The position numbers and the translations under genes were made by a program. A stretch of 64,000 nt of DNA from Streptomyces sp. R302. Lineage in GTDB: Bacteria > Actinomycetota > Actinomycetes > Streptomycetales > Streptomycetaceae. The stretch is taken from positions 713,378-777,377 of the forward strand of contig NZ_JABBGE010000002.1 of assembly GCF_012927245.1 (NCBI RefSeq), read 5' to 3'. Positions 18,492-27,094 of this stretch are shown piece by piece (the stretch's first letter is position 1; the number at the start of each line of letters is the position of its first letter). A model generated the notes under the pieces. That model made no database searches. It was not told the DNA's origin and saw only the letters and a program-made list of their open reading frames with translations.

Positions 18492-19590
18492 CGGACCACA
18501 TCCGGCGGCGGCTGCGGTTCAGCAGGAGGAGGAACACCGGCGCCCCGACGAGCGCGGTCAGCACGCCCAGCGGGATCTCGGCCACTCCGAGGCTGCGGGT
18601 CACGGTGTCGATGACGGTGAGGTACGCGGCGCCCAGGCCGAGGCTCACCGGGATCAGCACCCGGTGGTCGGGGCCGACCCACAGCCGCGCCAGGTGCGGC
18701 ACCACGAGCCCTACCCAGCCGATGACCCCGCTCACCGCGACCGCTCCGGCGACCACCGCGGCCACCGCCGTGAGCAGCAGCCAGCGCAGCCGTCCGGGCC
18801 GGAGCCCCAGGGTCTTGGCGTCCTCGTCCCCGAGCGACAGGACGTTGATCCGCCAGCGCAGCGCGCAGATCAGCGCCCCGCCCACCAGGACCGGCACCGC
18901 TGCCACGGCGACCTTGCCGTAGGTGGCCGTGGCCAGGCTGCCGAGGAGCCAGAACACGATGGACTGGAGCTCGCCGTACGGGTCGGCGAGATACGTCAGC
19001 AGGGAGACCAGCGCCGAGAAGAACGCTCCGACGACGATGCCGGACAGCACGATCGTCAGCGGCGGCGCGGGCCCGCGCACCCGGCTGGTCGCGAACACCG
19101 CGAAGAGGGCGAGCAGTCCGAAGCCGAACGAGCCGAGCACCAGCGCCGCCGAGCCGAGACCGAGCACGATCGCGAGTGCTCCGCCGAAGGACGCCCCGGA
19201 GGAGACGCCCAGGATCTGCGGGCTGACGATCGGGTTGCCGAAGACCGCCTGGAGCGTCGCCCCGCAGACCGCGAGCCCGGCGCCGACCAGCAGGGCGAGC
19301 AGTACGCGCGGCAGCCGTACCTGGAGCACGGCGGCCTCCTCGGTGTCCGACCAGGTCCGCTCGATCGGCAGCACCTGCCCGAGGAGGATCCGTACGACGT
19401 CCTCGAAGCCGACCGTGTAGCGGCCCGTCCCGAGCGCGGCGACAGCGACGAGCAACACCGCGACCGGCAGCCCGACGAGTGCGGAACGCTGCCGTGCCCG
19501 GCCCGGCCCGGCGGTGGGTGCGGCGCCCGGGCCGGCCGCGCGCGCATCCGTGCCCGGGTCCGCCCCGCGCTCAGCGGCCGAAGTCGTCAT
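18484..19590 (-). CDS. FecCD/BtuC-type ABC permease
   Basis: A 368-residue membrane protein with about ten helices of the FecCD (PF01032) fold. Recognisable stretches are RLPRVLLALLVGAGLAVCGA, NPIVSPQILGVSSGASFGGA and GVIGWVGLVVPHLAR. It forms the channel of an importer for iron chelates, haem or cobalamin. I chose the ATG at 19590, which overlaps the binding-protein gene by 20 bp; a longer frame would add a proline-rich unrelated leader. The first 40 residues are an alanine/glycine-rich cytoplasmic tail. Confidence 0.9.
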   Translation of the reverse strand: MTTSAAERGADPGTDARAAGPGAAPTAGPGRARQRSALVGLPVAVLLVAVAALGTGRYTVGFEDVVRILLGQVLPIERTWSDTEEAAVLQVRLPRVLLALLVGAGLAVCGATLQAVFGNPIVSPQILGVSSGASFGGALAIVLGLGSAALVLGSFGFGLLALFAVFATSRVRGPAPPLTIVLSGIVVGAFFSALVSLLTYLADPYGELQSIVFWLLGSLATATYGKVAVAAVPVLVGGALICALRWRINVLSLGDEDAKTLGLRPGRLRWLLLTAVAAVVAGAVAVSGVIGWVGLVVPHLARLWVGPDHRVLIPVSLGLGAAYLTVIDTVTRSLGVAEIPLGVLTALVGAPVFLLLLNRSRRRMWSDA

Positions 19591-20728
19591 AGTCCCGGGA
19601 GCCGGAGTTGGCGCGGACCTGGAGGACGGTGTCCAGCTGGGCGTCGGTGGGCTCCGCACCGTAGAGGAACTTGTACTCGCGTACGACCTCGGCCCGCAGG
19701 CCCGGCGCCTTGGTGCCCCGCACCAGAGCGGCGAGCCACTGCCACATCAGCGGTGACTCCTGGCTCGGCGGATCCCACCGGTAGCCGCCCAGCGGCACCT
19801 TGTAGACACGGCGTTCCCGCACCGCGCGCAGGCTCGCGAGCGCCGGGTCGTCGTACATGTCCTTCGGCTGGGCCGGGCCGAAGTTGCCGAGCAGAACGAT
19901 GTCGGGATCCCACTTCAGCAACTGCTCGACGTCGATGGTGGCCTGTTCCTCCTTGACGACGGCGGCGGGATTGCGGCCCCCGACGAGTTCGGTGACGTAG
20001 TGGTTGTACGAGGCTCCGCCGCCGACCCTCAGTCCGTCGGCGGCGCCACGCAGGTACAGCACGGACGGCGGCTCTCCGGTTCCGGCGGGACTTCCGGCGG
20101 GCAGCTGCTTCAGCCGCCGGCGCATTCCGGAGACGATCCGCTCGGCACGGTCCTCCTTGCCGAGCAGCCGCCCGTACAGCGTGACGGCGCCTTCCAGGTC
20201 CTTCTGCGTCCCGTAGGTGAGCCCGGCGACCTTCAGGCCCGCGTTCCGCAGAGGTTCGACGATGCCCGCGCCCCGGTCGCCCCACTGGATCACCACATCC
20301 GGCTCAAGGGCGAGGACGCTCTCCACATTGGGCGCGAACTCGGCCCCCGCCACATCCGTGGGCACCTTGAGCAGCTCGGGGTACGCCTCGCCCAGGAAGC
20401 TGCCCTTGATCGCGGTGCGCGACGCCGCGTTCATCCCGGCCAGTACCCCGGGTCCGCCGTTCACGGCGACCATCATGGACGCGGCGGGCAGCGGGATGGT
20501 CACCACCCGGCGGGCGGGGCGCGGCAGTTCGACGGTGCGGCCGGTCAGATCGGTGACGGTCAGGTTCTTGCCGGTGCTCGTCGGCTCGGCACGCCCGCAA
20601 GCGGTGCCCAGGAAAGGCAGCGCGGCCGCGGCCAGCGCGCCTCCCAGCAGCCGGCGACGCGAAACGTCCGGGACCGGCACAGCGGCGGGGGGTCCGGGGG
20701 GTGTCTCCCCGGAAGACACAGCAGGCAT
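19571..20728 (-). CDS. periplasmic-type binding lipoprotein of a cobalamin/iron-chelate ABC importer
   Basis: A 385-residue class III binding protein (PF01497). A SRRRLLG twin-arginine-type signal leads to a TAC lipobox-like site near residue 50. The body has DLTGRTVELPRPARRVVTIP, LALEPDVVIQWG and LLKWDPDIVLLGNFG. The start at 20728 has AGAGGAA 7 nt upstream and leaves about 190 nt of leader containing a cobalamin riboswitch. Regulation by B12 argues that the ligand is a corrinoid (BtuF role), although the sequence family is shared with siderophore receptors. First gene of a four-gene overlapping operon. Confidence 0.85.
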   Translation of the reverse strand: MPAVSSGETPPGPPAAVPVPDVSRRRLLGGALAAAALPFLGTACGRAEPTSTGKNLTVTDLTGRTVELPRPARRVVTIPLPAASMMVAVNGGPGVLAGMNAASRTAIKGSFLGEAYPELLKVPTDVAGAEFAPNVESVLALEPDVVIQWGDRGAGIVEPLRNAGLKVAGLTYGTQKDLEGAVTLYGRLLGKEDRAERIVSGMRRRLKQLPAGSPAGTGEPPSVLYLRGAADGLRVGGGASYNHYVTELVGGRNPAAVVKEEQATIDVEQLLKWDPDIVLLGNFGPAQPKDMYDDPALASLRAVRERRVYKVPLGGYRWDPPSQESPLMWQWLAALVRGTKAPGLRAEVVREYKFLYGAEPTDAQLDTVLQVRANSGSRDYDDFGR

Positions 20729-20914
20729 GCGCGTTCCTCTCACGTCCGGGGAACGGGCCGCCAGGGGAACGGCACCCGGGACCGTGACGCACCACGGCCG
20801 CGCCCCACGGGGCCGCGACCAGCGCACGCCGAGCACCCGAACGAGCCTGCCGCACCTGTCGCCGCCGCAGACCGCATGCACGCCTCCTGGGGTCCACGCC
20901 CCGTGGATGGTGTC

Positions 20915-21060
20915 CGCGACAGGTCAGTGTCCTGACTCCCGGATCATCACTCACCCCGACCTTCCAGCCTTCCGGCCGTGGTCGTCCGTGGGGTCCGCTC
21001 CCCGGTCACAGTGGCGGGACCGTGCCGGATTCCCACCGGCTTCCTGGTTCCCGTCGCGAT
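20915..21060 (-). ncRNA. cobalamin (AdoCbl) riboswitch
   Basis: On the minus strand the leader shows the hallmark pieces in order. They are a GGGAA segment, CCGGTGGGAATCCGGCACGG, the B12 box GCCACTG at 21015-21009, and a 3' segment GAGTCAGGACACTGACCTG ending near 20919. This is the class-I cobalamin aptamer layout. It lies about 190 nt before the binding-protein start, leaving room for an expression platform. Cobalamin binding would be expected to lower expression of the downstream import operon. Confidence 0.9.
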
Positions 21061-21301
21061 CGTCGCCGTTCACAGTAGCCATCGACCCCGCATCGCGGAA
21101 GTCGACCCGTCCGCGGGAGCGGCCTTGCGTGCGGTGATGATCACTGGGTCGCCGTCGGGTCGGTCGTGTGCGACCGACCCCGCTTCTCGGCAGCGAATGA
21201 ACCGCCCTCCAGGTGCTGGCGGATGGTGACGTCGTGCTCGGGGGCCCACTCCGAGGAAGCCTTCAGCTGCTCTTGGACCAGGCGACGGTGGCACCAGTGG
21301 A

Positions 21302-21466
21302 TTACCGGAAGCATGAGTGGCAGGACGCATAGCCCACACTCAAGAGGATGGGCACGTCCCGCCGCTCGGCTTCATTCATCGCATCCTCTCCCCATGGCCA
21401 CCGATCCACCGGATTGGAGGCGTGCTGGAGCAGGTACGGCGACATCGCGTTCGCGAGTCGGTGCAT
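21302..21466 (-). pseudogene. DUF255/YyaL N-terminal fragment
   Basis: A 54-codon frame starting [20 protein letters not shown] and running to ILLSVGYASCHSCFR matches the first 50 residues of the intact DUF255 protein encoded at 13.4-15.4 kb, then stops. The SCHWCH motif is altered to SCHSCF. Nucleotide similarity between the two is only moderate, so it is a diverged paralogue and not a recent copy. Downstream, to about 21144, the same strand holds another open frame of some 50 codons that I cannot identify. This decayed stretch marks the boundary between the B12 operon and the biosynthetic cluster. Confidence 0.65.
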
Positions 21467-21521
21467 GCTGGCATCGTCGCACCATCCGGACCGTGGGGCA
21501 GGGCGGTACGCCCCGACGGAC

Positions 21522-22499
21522 TCACACGTCGTCCGCGGGGCTGAGCTGCTGCTCCTTGTCTCTGGTGGCGGAGGCGGGGGCGGCGCCGCCCGAGTCCGCG
21601 CGCTGGAAGCAGTAGAGCGCGAACAGCATGACGGCGCCACCCAGGAACTGGAGCGGCCCCATTCCCTCGCCGAGGATCAGCCACGCAAGGACGGCGGCCA
21701 CGACGGGACGCAGCAGCCCGGACATCGACGCGAGGGCGGGGTCCACGGTGCGCAGGGCATAGGTCATCAGGCCGTGTCCGAGCAGTTGGCTGACGAGCGC
21801 GTAGCCGAAGACCAGGGCGTAGCCCGCGGCACTCTTCGGCAGCAGGGGGTCGCTCGTCAGGAACGCCACGGGGGCCAGCATCACCATGATCACCAGCGAG
21901 TTCGTGAGCATGATGACGGACGTGGGGATGCGCTCCCGCAGGCGTTTGGTCATGAGGAGGAACACGGCGTACAGCGCCGCGGACGTCAGGGCGAGTCCGT
22001 CGCCGAAGGCGTGCAGGCTGCTCGGCGCCCGGTCCCCCCCGCCCGCCACGACGAGCGTGCCGCCGACCACGGCGATGCCCACCGCCACCAGCTTCAGCAC
22101 GGCGACGCGCTCGCGGTACACCAGCCAGGCGAAGAGCAGCACGAAGACGGGCGAAGCGTTCATCAGGAACGCGGTGTTGGCCACCGAGGTGTAGCTGACC
22201 GCCCACTGGTTGGCCAGCAGGTCGAGCCCGGAGACGATGCTGGCCAGCACGAGCAGTCCCATGTCCCGGCCGCGTATGTCCCGCACGCGCACGGTGGCGC
22301 TCCGCGGTGCGAGAACCGCCCCGATCATCATCGACGCGGCCAGCATGCGCAGCATGAGCGTCGCGGTGGGGTCCACCTCGCTCAGACGTACGAAGATGAA
22401 GGCCGAACCGATCCCCACGACGCTGCCCGCGAGGGCGAGCTGCCCCCGTACGCGCTCTGTTCGTGTGCTGGGAGGAACCGTCTCCGGTGCCTTCGTCAT
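21522..22499 (-). CDS. EamA/DMT-family exporter
   Basis: A 325-residue protein with ten predicted helices and two EamA repeats; the repeats centre on SVVGIGSAFIFVRLSEVDP and on FGDGLALTSAALYAVFLLM. The drug/metabolite transporter superfamily includes amino-acid and metabolite exporters. Its ATG overlaps the stop of the pentein gene (ATGA), so it is translationally coupled. It is the last gene of the leftward operon of the biosynthetic cluster. It probably exports the product or an intermediate, and may confer self-protection. Confidence 0.88.
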   Translation of the reverse strand: MTKAPETVPPSTRTERVRGQLALAGSVVGIGSAFIFVRLSEVDPTATLMLRMLAASMMIGAVLAPRSATVRVRDIRGRDMGLLVLASIVSGLDLLANQWAVSYTSVANTAFLMNASPVFVLLFAWLVYRERVAVLKLVAVGIAVVGGTLVVAGGGDRAPSSLHAFGDGLALTSAALYAVFLLMTKRLRERIPTSVIMLTNSLVIMVMLAPVAFLTSDPLLPKSAAGYALVFGYALVSQLLGHGLMTYALRTVDPALASMSGLLRPVVAAVLAWLILGEGMGPLQFLGGAVMLFALYCFQRADSGGAAPASATRDKEQQLSPADDV

Positions 22500-23614
22500 G
22501 AGGTCTCGCTCTCCCTTTCCGGAACAGTGACGGTGTTGAGTGCGCAGTGGACGCTTCCGAAGAGCTTGTGGTGGTTGTCGAAGGGCACGCTCACCACCTC
22601 GATCCCGCGCGGCTCCAGCAGCGGCGCCAGTTCCTTGTGCGCGGCCGTCGAGGTGAGGACGGTCCGCCCGTCGGGGAGGAAGAAGCTGTTGGCGGCGAAG
22701 AGGAGCTGCTGCGCGGCCGACAGGGGGATGACGTCGACGCCCGTCGCGTGCAGGGCCTCGCGGAGGGTCGTCGCGGCGGTGCCGGATTCGTCCGGGCTCC
22801 GATGAACGACGGCCGACACGTCGACGTCGTCGAGCCGGTCTTCGGCCACGAGGGCGACGTCGGGGCCGAGGGCCAGCCAGTGGTCGAGGTGGAACTCCTC
22901 GGGGCGCCTGCGTCCGTCCCGCACGCTGACGACGGCCCTCCCCCCGGACGACAGCTCCCCGCGGAGCAGGTCCATCGCTTCCGGGCTGCTCCGGAATCCC
23001 CCGCCGAGCACGGCCACGCGCTGCGAGACCGCGGCGTCCCCGCCCTCCAGCCAGTGGCCCTCCTCGGTCGTGAGCTCGGCCGGCCTGCCCCGGAGCTGTT
23101 CGAGGACCGTCCTGACGACCGCGGTCTCCCGCGCCCGGTCCTGCCGGCGCAGCCGGCCGAGCGCCACCGACTCCCCGAGATCGACGTAGTGGTCGCGGGG
23201 GAACATCAGGCCGAACAGGGGGCGGATCTCGTAGGACTCGTAGGCGGCGTCGGGGCTGATCTCGGCCAGCTCGGGATCGGCGTGGGTGCGCAGGTGCGGC
23301 CGGCGGATCACGATGTCCGCCAGGTCGTTGCCGCTCCAGCTGTCGAATGCCGCCCGGATGCCGGGCCAGCGATCCGGCTCGTCGGTGCCGACCGCGGCGG
23401 TGGCGAGGGCGACGAGCGCCTCCCGGGGGGCCTCCGTCAGGAGCTGACGGACACTCAGGCACTCGGCTCCGCGGCTGACCAGGACCTCCTTCAGCGCGGC
23501 CGACTCCGCGGCGGCGCGCCCCGGGTCGTACGGCGGGTCCTCGCCCATGAACAGCGCCATCTCGGCGGGCATGACATCGGCCGGGTTCTGTATCAAGAAG
23601 ACGACACGGCTCAT
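22496..23614 (-). CDS. pentein-superfamily enzyme (arginine deiminase/amidinotransferase-like)
   Basis: A 372-residue protein with pentein active-site motifs in the right order. These are FPRDH (Asp141), WLEGGD (Glu190, Asp193), EFHLDHW (His242, Asp244) and a C-terminal GSVHCALNTV with Cys357 as the likely nucleophile. Known members hydrolyse or transfer the amidino group of arginine, methylarginines or agmatine through a covalent Cys-amidino intermediate. In this cluster it may work on a free or peptide-bound guanidino group, or make one by amidino transfer. It overlaps the neighbouring ATP-grasp gene by 4 bp and the exporter gene by 4 bp. The housekeeping arginine deiminase operon genes are absent, which favours a specialised role. 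Confidence 0.85.
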   Translation of the reverse strand: MSRVVFLIQNPADVMPAEMALFMGEDPPYDPGRAAAESAALKEVLVSRGAECLSVRQLLTEAPREALVALATAAVGTDEPDRWPGIRAAFDSWSGNDLADIVIRRPHLRTHADPELAEISPDAAYESYEIRPLFGLMFPRDHYVDLGESVALGRLRRQDRARETAVVRTVLEQLRGRPAELTTEEGHWLEGGDAAVSQRVAVLGGGFRSSPEAMDLLRGELSSGGRAVVSVRDGRRRPEEFHLDHWLALGPDVALVAEDRLDDVDVSAVVHRSPDESGTAATTLREALHATGVDVIPLSAAQQLLFAANSFFLPDGRTVLTSTAAHKELAPLLEPRGIEVVSVPFDNHHKLFGSVHCALNTVTVPERESETS

Positions 23615-24804
23615 CGCCCCTCCTCCGTCAGCACGTAGCGGTAGGTCCGCAGCGTCTCGGTGACCGCGTCGGTGAGGTGCTTCGCGGACGGCGCGCGGTA
23701 GCGGAACCGCCCGAGGAGCTCCTCGTAGCCACCGGAGCCGTCGAAGCGATGGCCCGGCTCGGGCAGCACCTCGGCGTACAGGTACTCCACTCCTTCCAGC
23801 GGGCTCTGCCGCGAGACCAGGGTCCGGCCCGCCGGTTCGGGCAGCATGAGGAATCCCGCGTGCTCACGTGGGGCGCCCTGGGGCAGCGTCCGCGGCGGCT
23901 GCCCCGTGACGACGCGGAGCCAGTCGCCCACGAGGTCCACCCCGTAGACGTCGTGCAGGACGAACGGTATTTCACCGCCACCGACGCGCGCTCCGACTTC
24001 GAGGAAGACGGGCCCGTCGGCACTCTCGATGACCTCCAGGTGGAACGGCCCGTCGCGCAGGTCCAGCGCGTCCAGGCACCGGTCGGCGAACTCGCCGACG
24101 AGGTCGGCCTGCTCGTCGAGGCGCACCACGGAGGCGAGGGGCTCGCCCTGCGCGAACCCGTAGCAGGTGCCGACGTACTGGGAGCTGAGCCGGAAGCAGG
24201 TGCGGCCCTGGTGGCGCAGGCCGTCGACGTGCCAGATCGGCCCGGAGACGTGCTCCTCGGCCTCGTACTCGGTCAGGTCGAGACCGGCGAGCGTCACGGC
24301 GGGGTCGGTGCCGGGCTCGATCACGACGACTCCGCCGGAAGCCGCGCCGGCGCGCGGTTTGGCCACCACCGCTCCCCCGCAGGTACGGGCGAACTCCACG
24401 ACCTGCGCGACCGACGTGACGGTGGTGAACCGCGGAACCCTCAGCCCGGCCTCGGCGACGGCCTCCTTCATGCGGGGCTTGTCCCGGAACAGCCGGGTGG
24501 CCCGCACCCCGGGACCGGGCACGCCCAGCCGCTCGCGGACGGCGGCGGCGGTCAGCAGGTCGAACTCGGACTGGGCGAACACGACGTCGAAGGGGCCGGC
24601 TTCCCGGTGGCACCGCTCGGCGGCCCGGAGCACCTGCTGCTCGTCGCCGAGCGAGGGCAGCACCTCCAGGTGACGGCCGACCCCCTGGACCATGGGCACG
24701 TGTTCCGGGACCGTCACGTAGGAGACCTCGTGCTCCTGGTGGTCGATGTACCGGTCGTACTCCGCGAAGCTGTCGCTGTGCCGGTTGAGGATCAGAAGAC
24801 GCAT
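23611..24804 (-). CDS. ATP-grasp ligase A (probable amino-acid/peptide ligase)
   Basis: A 397-residue ATP-grasp protein. The pre-ATP-grasp domain begins RLLILNRHSDSFAEYDRYID. FRDKPRMKEAVAEAGLRVPR opens the central domain, GAVVAKPRAGAASGGVVVI gives the nucleotide-binding lysine and loop, and FHLEVIESADGPVFLEVGAR gives the Mg-ATP-binding Glu/Glu pair near residue 270. This pattern fits ligases that join amino acids through acyl phosphates (bacilysin, carnosine or dapdiamide-type enzymes). It is packed between another ATP-grasp gene (14-bp overlap) and the pentein gene. Substrates unknown. Confidence 0.85.
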   Translation of the reverse strand: MRLLILNRHSDSFAEYDRYIDHQEHEVSYVTVPEHVPMVQGVGRHLEVLPSLGDEQQVLRAAERCHREAGPFDVVFAQSEFDLLTAAAVRERLGVPGPGVRATRLFRDKPRMKEAVAEAGLRVPRFTTVTSVAQVVEFARTCGGAVVAKPRAGAASGGVVVIEPGTDPAVTLAGLDLTEYEAEEHVSGPIWHVDGLRHQGRTCFRLSSQYVGTCYGFAQGEPLASVVRLDEQADLVGEFADRCLDALDLRDGPFHLEVIESADGPVFLEVGARVGGGEIPFVLHDVYGVDLVGDWLRVVTGQPPRTLPQGAPREHAGFLMLPEPAGRTLVSRQSPLEGVEYLYAEVLPEPGHRFDGSGGYEELLGRFRYRAPSAKHLTDAVTETLRTYRYVLTEEGR

Positions 24805-26135
24805 GCCGTGGTCCCTCCCGTCGCCTTCCCCGCCAGGGCGTCCACCCGGGCCGACGCGGCCTCGCCCGCGTCTGCCCGCACGGCCTGCTCGACGTGTGTG
24901 TCCACCTGGGCGAGCGCGGCGTCCAGCGTCCGCCGGTCGTCGGCGACGAGGACGGCGTGCCCGAAGCGGTCGCGGAAGTCGGTGGCCGGCCGCAGGGCGG
25001 CTCCCGCCTCAGGGCCGACCGAGGCGGCCCGGCACCCGGGGACGGCGGAGATCCGGCGGACGAGCCGATCCGGGTCTCCGAGAACGGCCGGGTGCGGAAC
25101 GGTGAAGAAGCGCACTCCCGCGACCCGTGGCCGTCCGCCCGCGTCCGGTGGTGTCACGGGCAGCCCGGCCAGGGCCTGGATCATCGCGCGCGGCAGGTCG
25201 AATCCGGACGAGGCCGCGACCAGCTCCGGAATCCGGTCACCGCCCAGACGGGCGGCCACCTCGATCACCACGGGTCCCGACGAGGTCAGCCGTGCCTCCA
25301 GGTGGAAGGCCCCGACGTGCAGGCCGAGGGCCTGGACGGCGGCCCGGGTGATCCGCTCCACCTCGGCCCGTGTCTCCGGTTCGAGCCCGGCGTCCACGAT
25401 GTGCCCGATCTCGACGAAGTGCGGTTCGGGGCCGAGTTGCTTCTCGGTCACGGCCACGACACGAACGGTTCCGTCCGCGACGTACCCCTCGACGCTCACT
25501 TCGGGACCCGTCACGTACGACTCCACGAGGAGCCGGCCACCGATGCTGAGGCCCAGGTCGTCGAGGGGTTCGCGGCGGGACAGCTCCACCTGGTCGCACA
25601 GCTCCGCGAAGTCCTCGACACGGCGTACGCGGAGGCTGCCGCTGCCGTTGACGGGCTTGACGACCGCGGGGAACCCCACCCTGCGGACCACGTCCTTGAG
25701 CAGGGAGTCGTCGGCCCGTTCGACGGCGATCGGGACGCCGCCGGCCACCTTCACGCCACGGCCCGCGAGCGCCTGTTTCATCCTTCTCTTGTCCCGCAGC
25801 AGTTCGGCCGAGCGAGGGGTGATGCCCGGCAGGCCGAGGCGCTGCGCCACAGCGGACGCGGTGGGTATGGAGTACTCGAAACCGGGGACCACCGCGGCGA
25901 CTTCGGTGCGCCGCGCCAGGGCGGCGGCCATGTCGGCCACCGCCCCCGCCGACCGCGTGTCCACCTGGTGGTGGGCCGCCGTACCCGCGGCGACGGCCTC
26001 CCGTATCGCGGTGGGCAGCTCGTGGACGGCCCGACGATCACCGATGTGGACACCGAATCCGAGCGCGAGCGCAGCCGGGATGAGGTCGACGCCGGATGAC
26101 TCCGGTTCGAGTATCAGGACGGTCCTGTCGGGCAC
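24792..26135 (-). CDS. ATP-grasp ligase B (probable amino-acid/peptide ligase)
   Basis: A 447-residue ATP-grasp protein clearly distinct from its two neighbours in the cluster. Landmarks are TVLILEPESSGVDLIPAA at the N-terminus, LRDKRRMKQALAGRGVKVAG, the nucleotide-binding FPAVVKPVNGSGSLRV, and FHLEARLTSSGPVVIEVAAR with the metal-binding acidic residues, then LGGDRIPELV. A C-terminal domain after residue 330 resembles the extra domain of L-amino-acid ligases. It lies 75 bp downstream of the diiron oxygenase gene on the same strand, probably in one operon, and overlaps ligase A. Confidence 0.85.
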   Translation of the reverse strand: MPDRTVLILEPESSGVDLIPAALALGFGVHIGDRRAVHELPTAIREAVAAGTAAHHQVDTRSAGAVADMAAALARRTEVAAVVPGFEYSIPTASAVAQRLGLPGITPRSAELLRDKRRMKQALAGRGVKVAGGVPIAVERADDSLLKDVVRRVGFPAVVKPVNGSGSLRVRRVEDFAELCDQVELSRREPLDDLGLSIGGRLLVESYVTGPEVSVEGYVADGTVRVVAVTEKQLGPEPHFVEIGHIVDAGLEPETRAEVERITRAAVQALGLHVGAFHLEARLTSSGPVVIEVAARLGGDRIPELVAASSGFDLPRAMIQALAGLPVTPPDAGGRPRVAGVRFFTVPHPAVLGDPDRLVRRISAVPGCRAASVGPEAGAALRPATDFRDRFGHAVLVADDRRTLDAALAQVDTHVEQAVRADAGEAASARVDALAGKATGGTTACVF

Positions 26136-26210
26136 TACGAATCCTTACGGGTCGGCATGGCGTGACGCGGGTGTGCGCGCGCCGCGGGCGGTCCAGGGCT
26201 TCGCGGAGGC

Positions 26211-26885
26211 TCAGGCCTTGCGGCCGGCCGTGGTTTCGTAGAGCTCGGTGAAGTAGAGCGCGATCAGGTCGATGAAGTTGGTCAGGTGCCGTTCCGCGTC
26301 CTCGAGGGAACCCCAGCCCTTGATGGCGCGGTCCACCGTGCCCCACATCAACTCGTCGTGGTCGTGGGACTCGTCGTAGTCGATGTGGGCCTGGGAGCCC
26401 TTGACCTTCTCCAGGCCGTAGACCTCGGCCGCGTGCTTGGTGATGGCCGGGTTGTAGCGGTCCGAGTACCACTCGACGAACCAGTTCCAGACCGTGGTCG
26501 GGAGCGGCCCTTCCTGGTTGATGGAGAAGTACATGTACCCGATGAGGTATTCGGTCGACGGCAGGGGACGCATCGCGTCCACGTCGTCCTTGCTGAGACC
26601 GAACTCCTTCAGGTCGCGCAGGAACATCCCCTCGTGGTTGTTCTCTTCGGAGAGGTACCTCGCGAGCGTTGCGGCAAGCCGGTGGTCCTTGTAGCCCACC
26701 TTGTAGAGACCGTACGCGTCCACCTCGTTGTTGAGGCGAATGCGGAGGACGGTCTCGACGAGGTGACGCCGGTAGTAGTCCGGGTCCGACCACTCGGCGG
26801 CGTGGAATTCACGTGCCTTCGGAACCTTCTCGAAGAGCCGCTCCATACCTTCGGCGGCAAGCTTCTCGAGGCGTTCGCGTGACAT
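26211..26885 (-). CDS. heme-oxygenase-like diiron oxygenase (HDO)
   Basis: A 224-residue, all-helical protein. The ligand pattern fits the HDO family (SznF central domain, CADD, BesC, UndA, RohS). Glu54 lies in NNEVDAYG, Glu81 and His84 in SEENNHEGMF, and Glu138 in FVEWY. The C-terminal H-x3-D-x2-H set is His167, Asp171 and His174 in AHIDYDESHDH. Known members N-oxygenate amines or cleave or desaturate amino acids with O2. I use the ATG at 26885, which has AAAGG 7-8 nt upstream; an ATG at 26900 lacks a ribosome site. It leads the leftward operon, divergent from ligase C. Substrate unknown. Confidence 0.8.
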   Translation of the reverse strand: MSRERLEKLAAEGMERLFEKVPKAREFHAAEWSDPDYYRRHLVETVLRIRLNNEVDAYGLYKVGYKDHRLAATLARYLSEENNHEGMFLRDLKEFGLSKDDVDAMRPLPSTEYLIGYMYFSINQEGPLPTTVWNWFVEWYSDRYNPAITKHAAEVYGLEKVKGSQAHIDYDESHDHDELMWGTVDRAIKGWGSLEDAERHLTNFIDLIALYFTELYETTAGRKA

Positions 26886-27075
26886 ATAAGTGCCTTTCAT
26901 CGCTCGATGGTGATGGGTTTTCTGGCACCCTCGGCGCGCCGCAGCCGAAACGGGCGCGGCCGAGCTGAAGAAGAGTTTCGGCGTGCGGCACGGCCGGCGC
27001 TCCCGCTGTCCGTCGCAGGAGAATTCGGGAGTCTTGAGCTGGTCGCACGTGAGGTCATGGAACAGGTCATGGACT

Positions 27076-27094
27076 GACGTGGGCGGCCCACGTC
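27076..27094. promoter_or_regulatory. inverted repeat, candidate operator
   Basis: GACGTGGGC and GCCCACGTC form a perfect 9-bp dyad around a single base, about 190 bp upstream of the HDO start codon. The length and symmetry suit a dimeric regulator; it has no U-tract and is not placed as a terminator. Confidence 0.4.

Noticed and set aside
15850..20728. Calling the ABC operon a siderophore importer
   Set aside because: Family membership allows it, but the upstream cobalamin riboswitch makes corrinoid uptake the better reading.
21302..21466. Recent duplication of the intact DUF255 gene
   Set aside because: The two sequences differ at too many bases, so the fragment is an old paralogue.
26211..26885. 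Annotating the diiron protein as TenA/thiaminase or ferritin
   Set aside because: No thiaminase Cys motif; the His-x3-Asp-x2-His spacing fits HDO enzymes better than ferritin-like pairs of ExxH.
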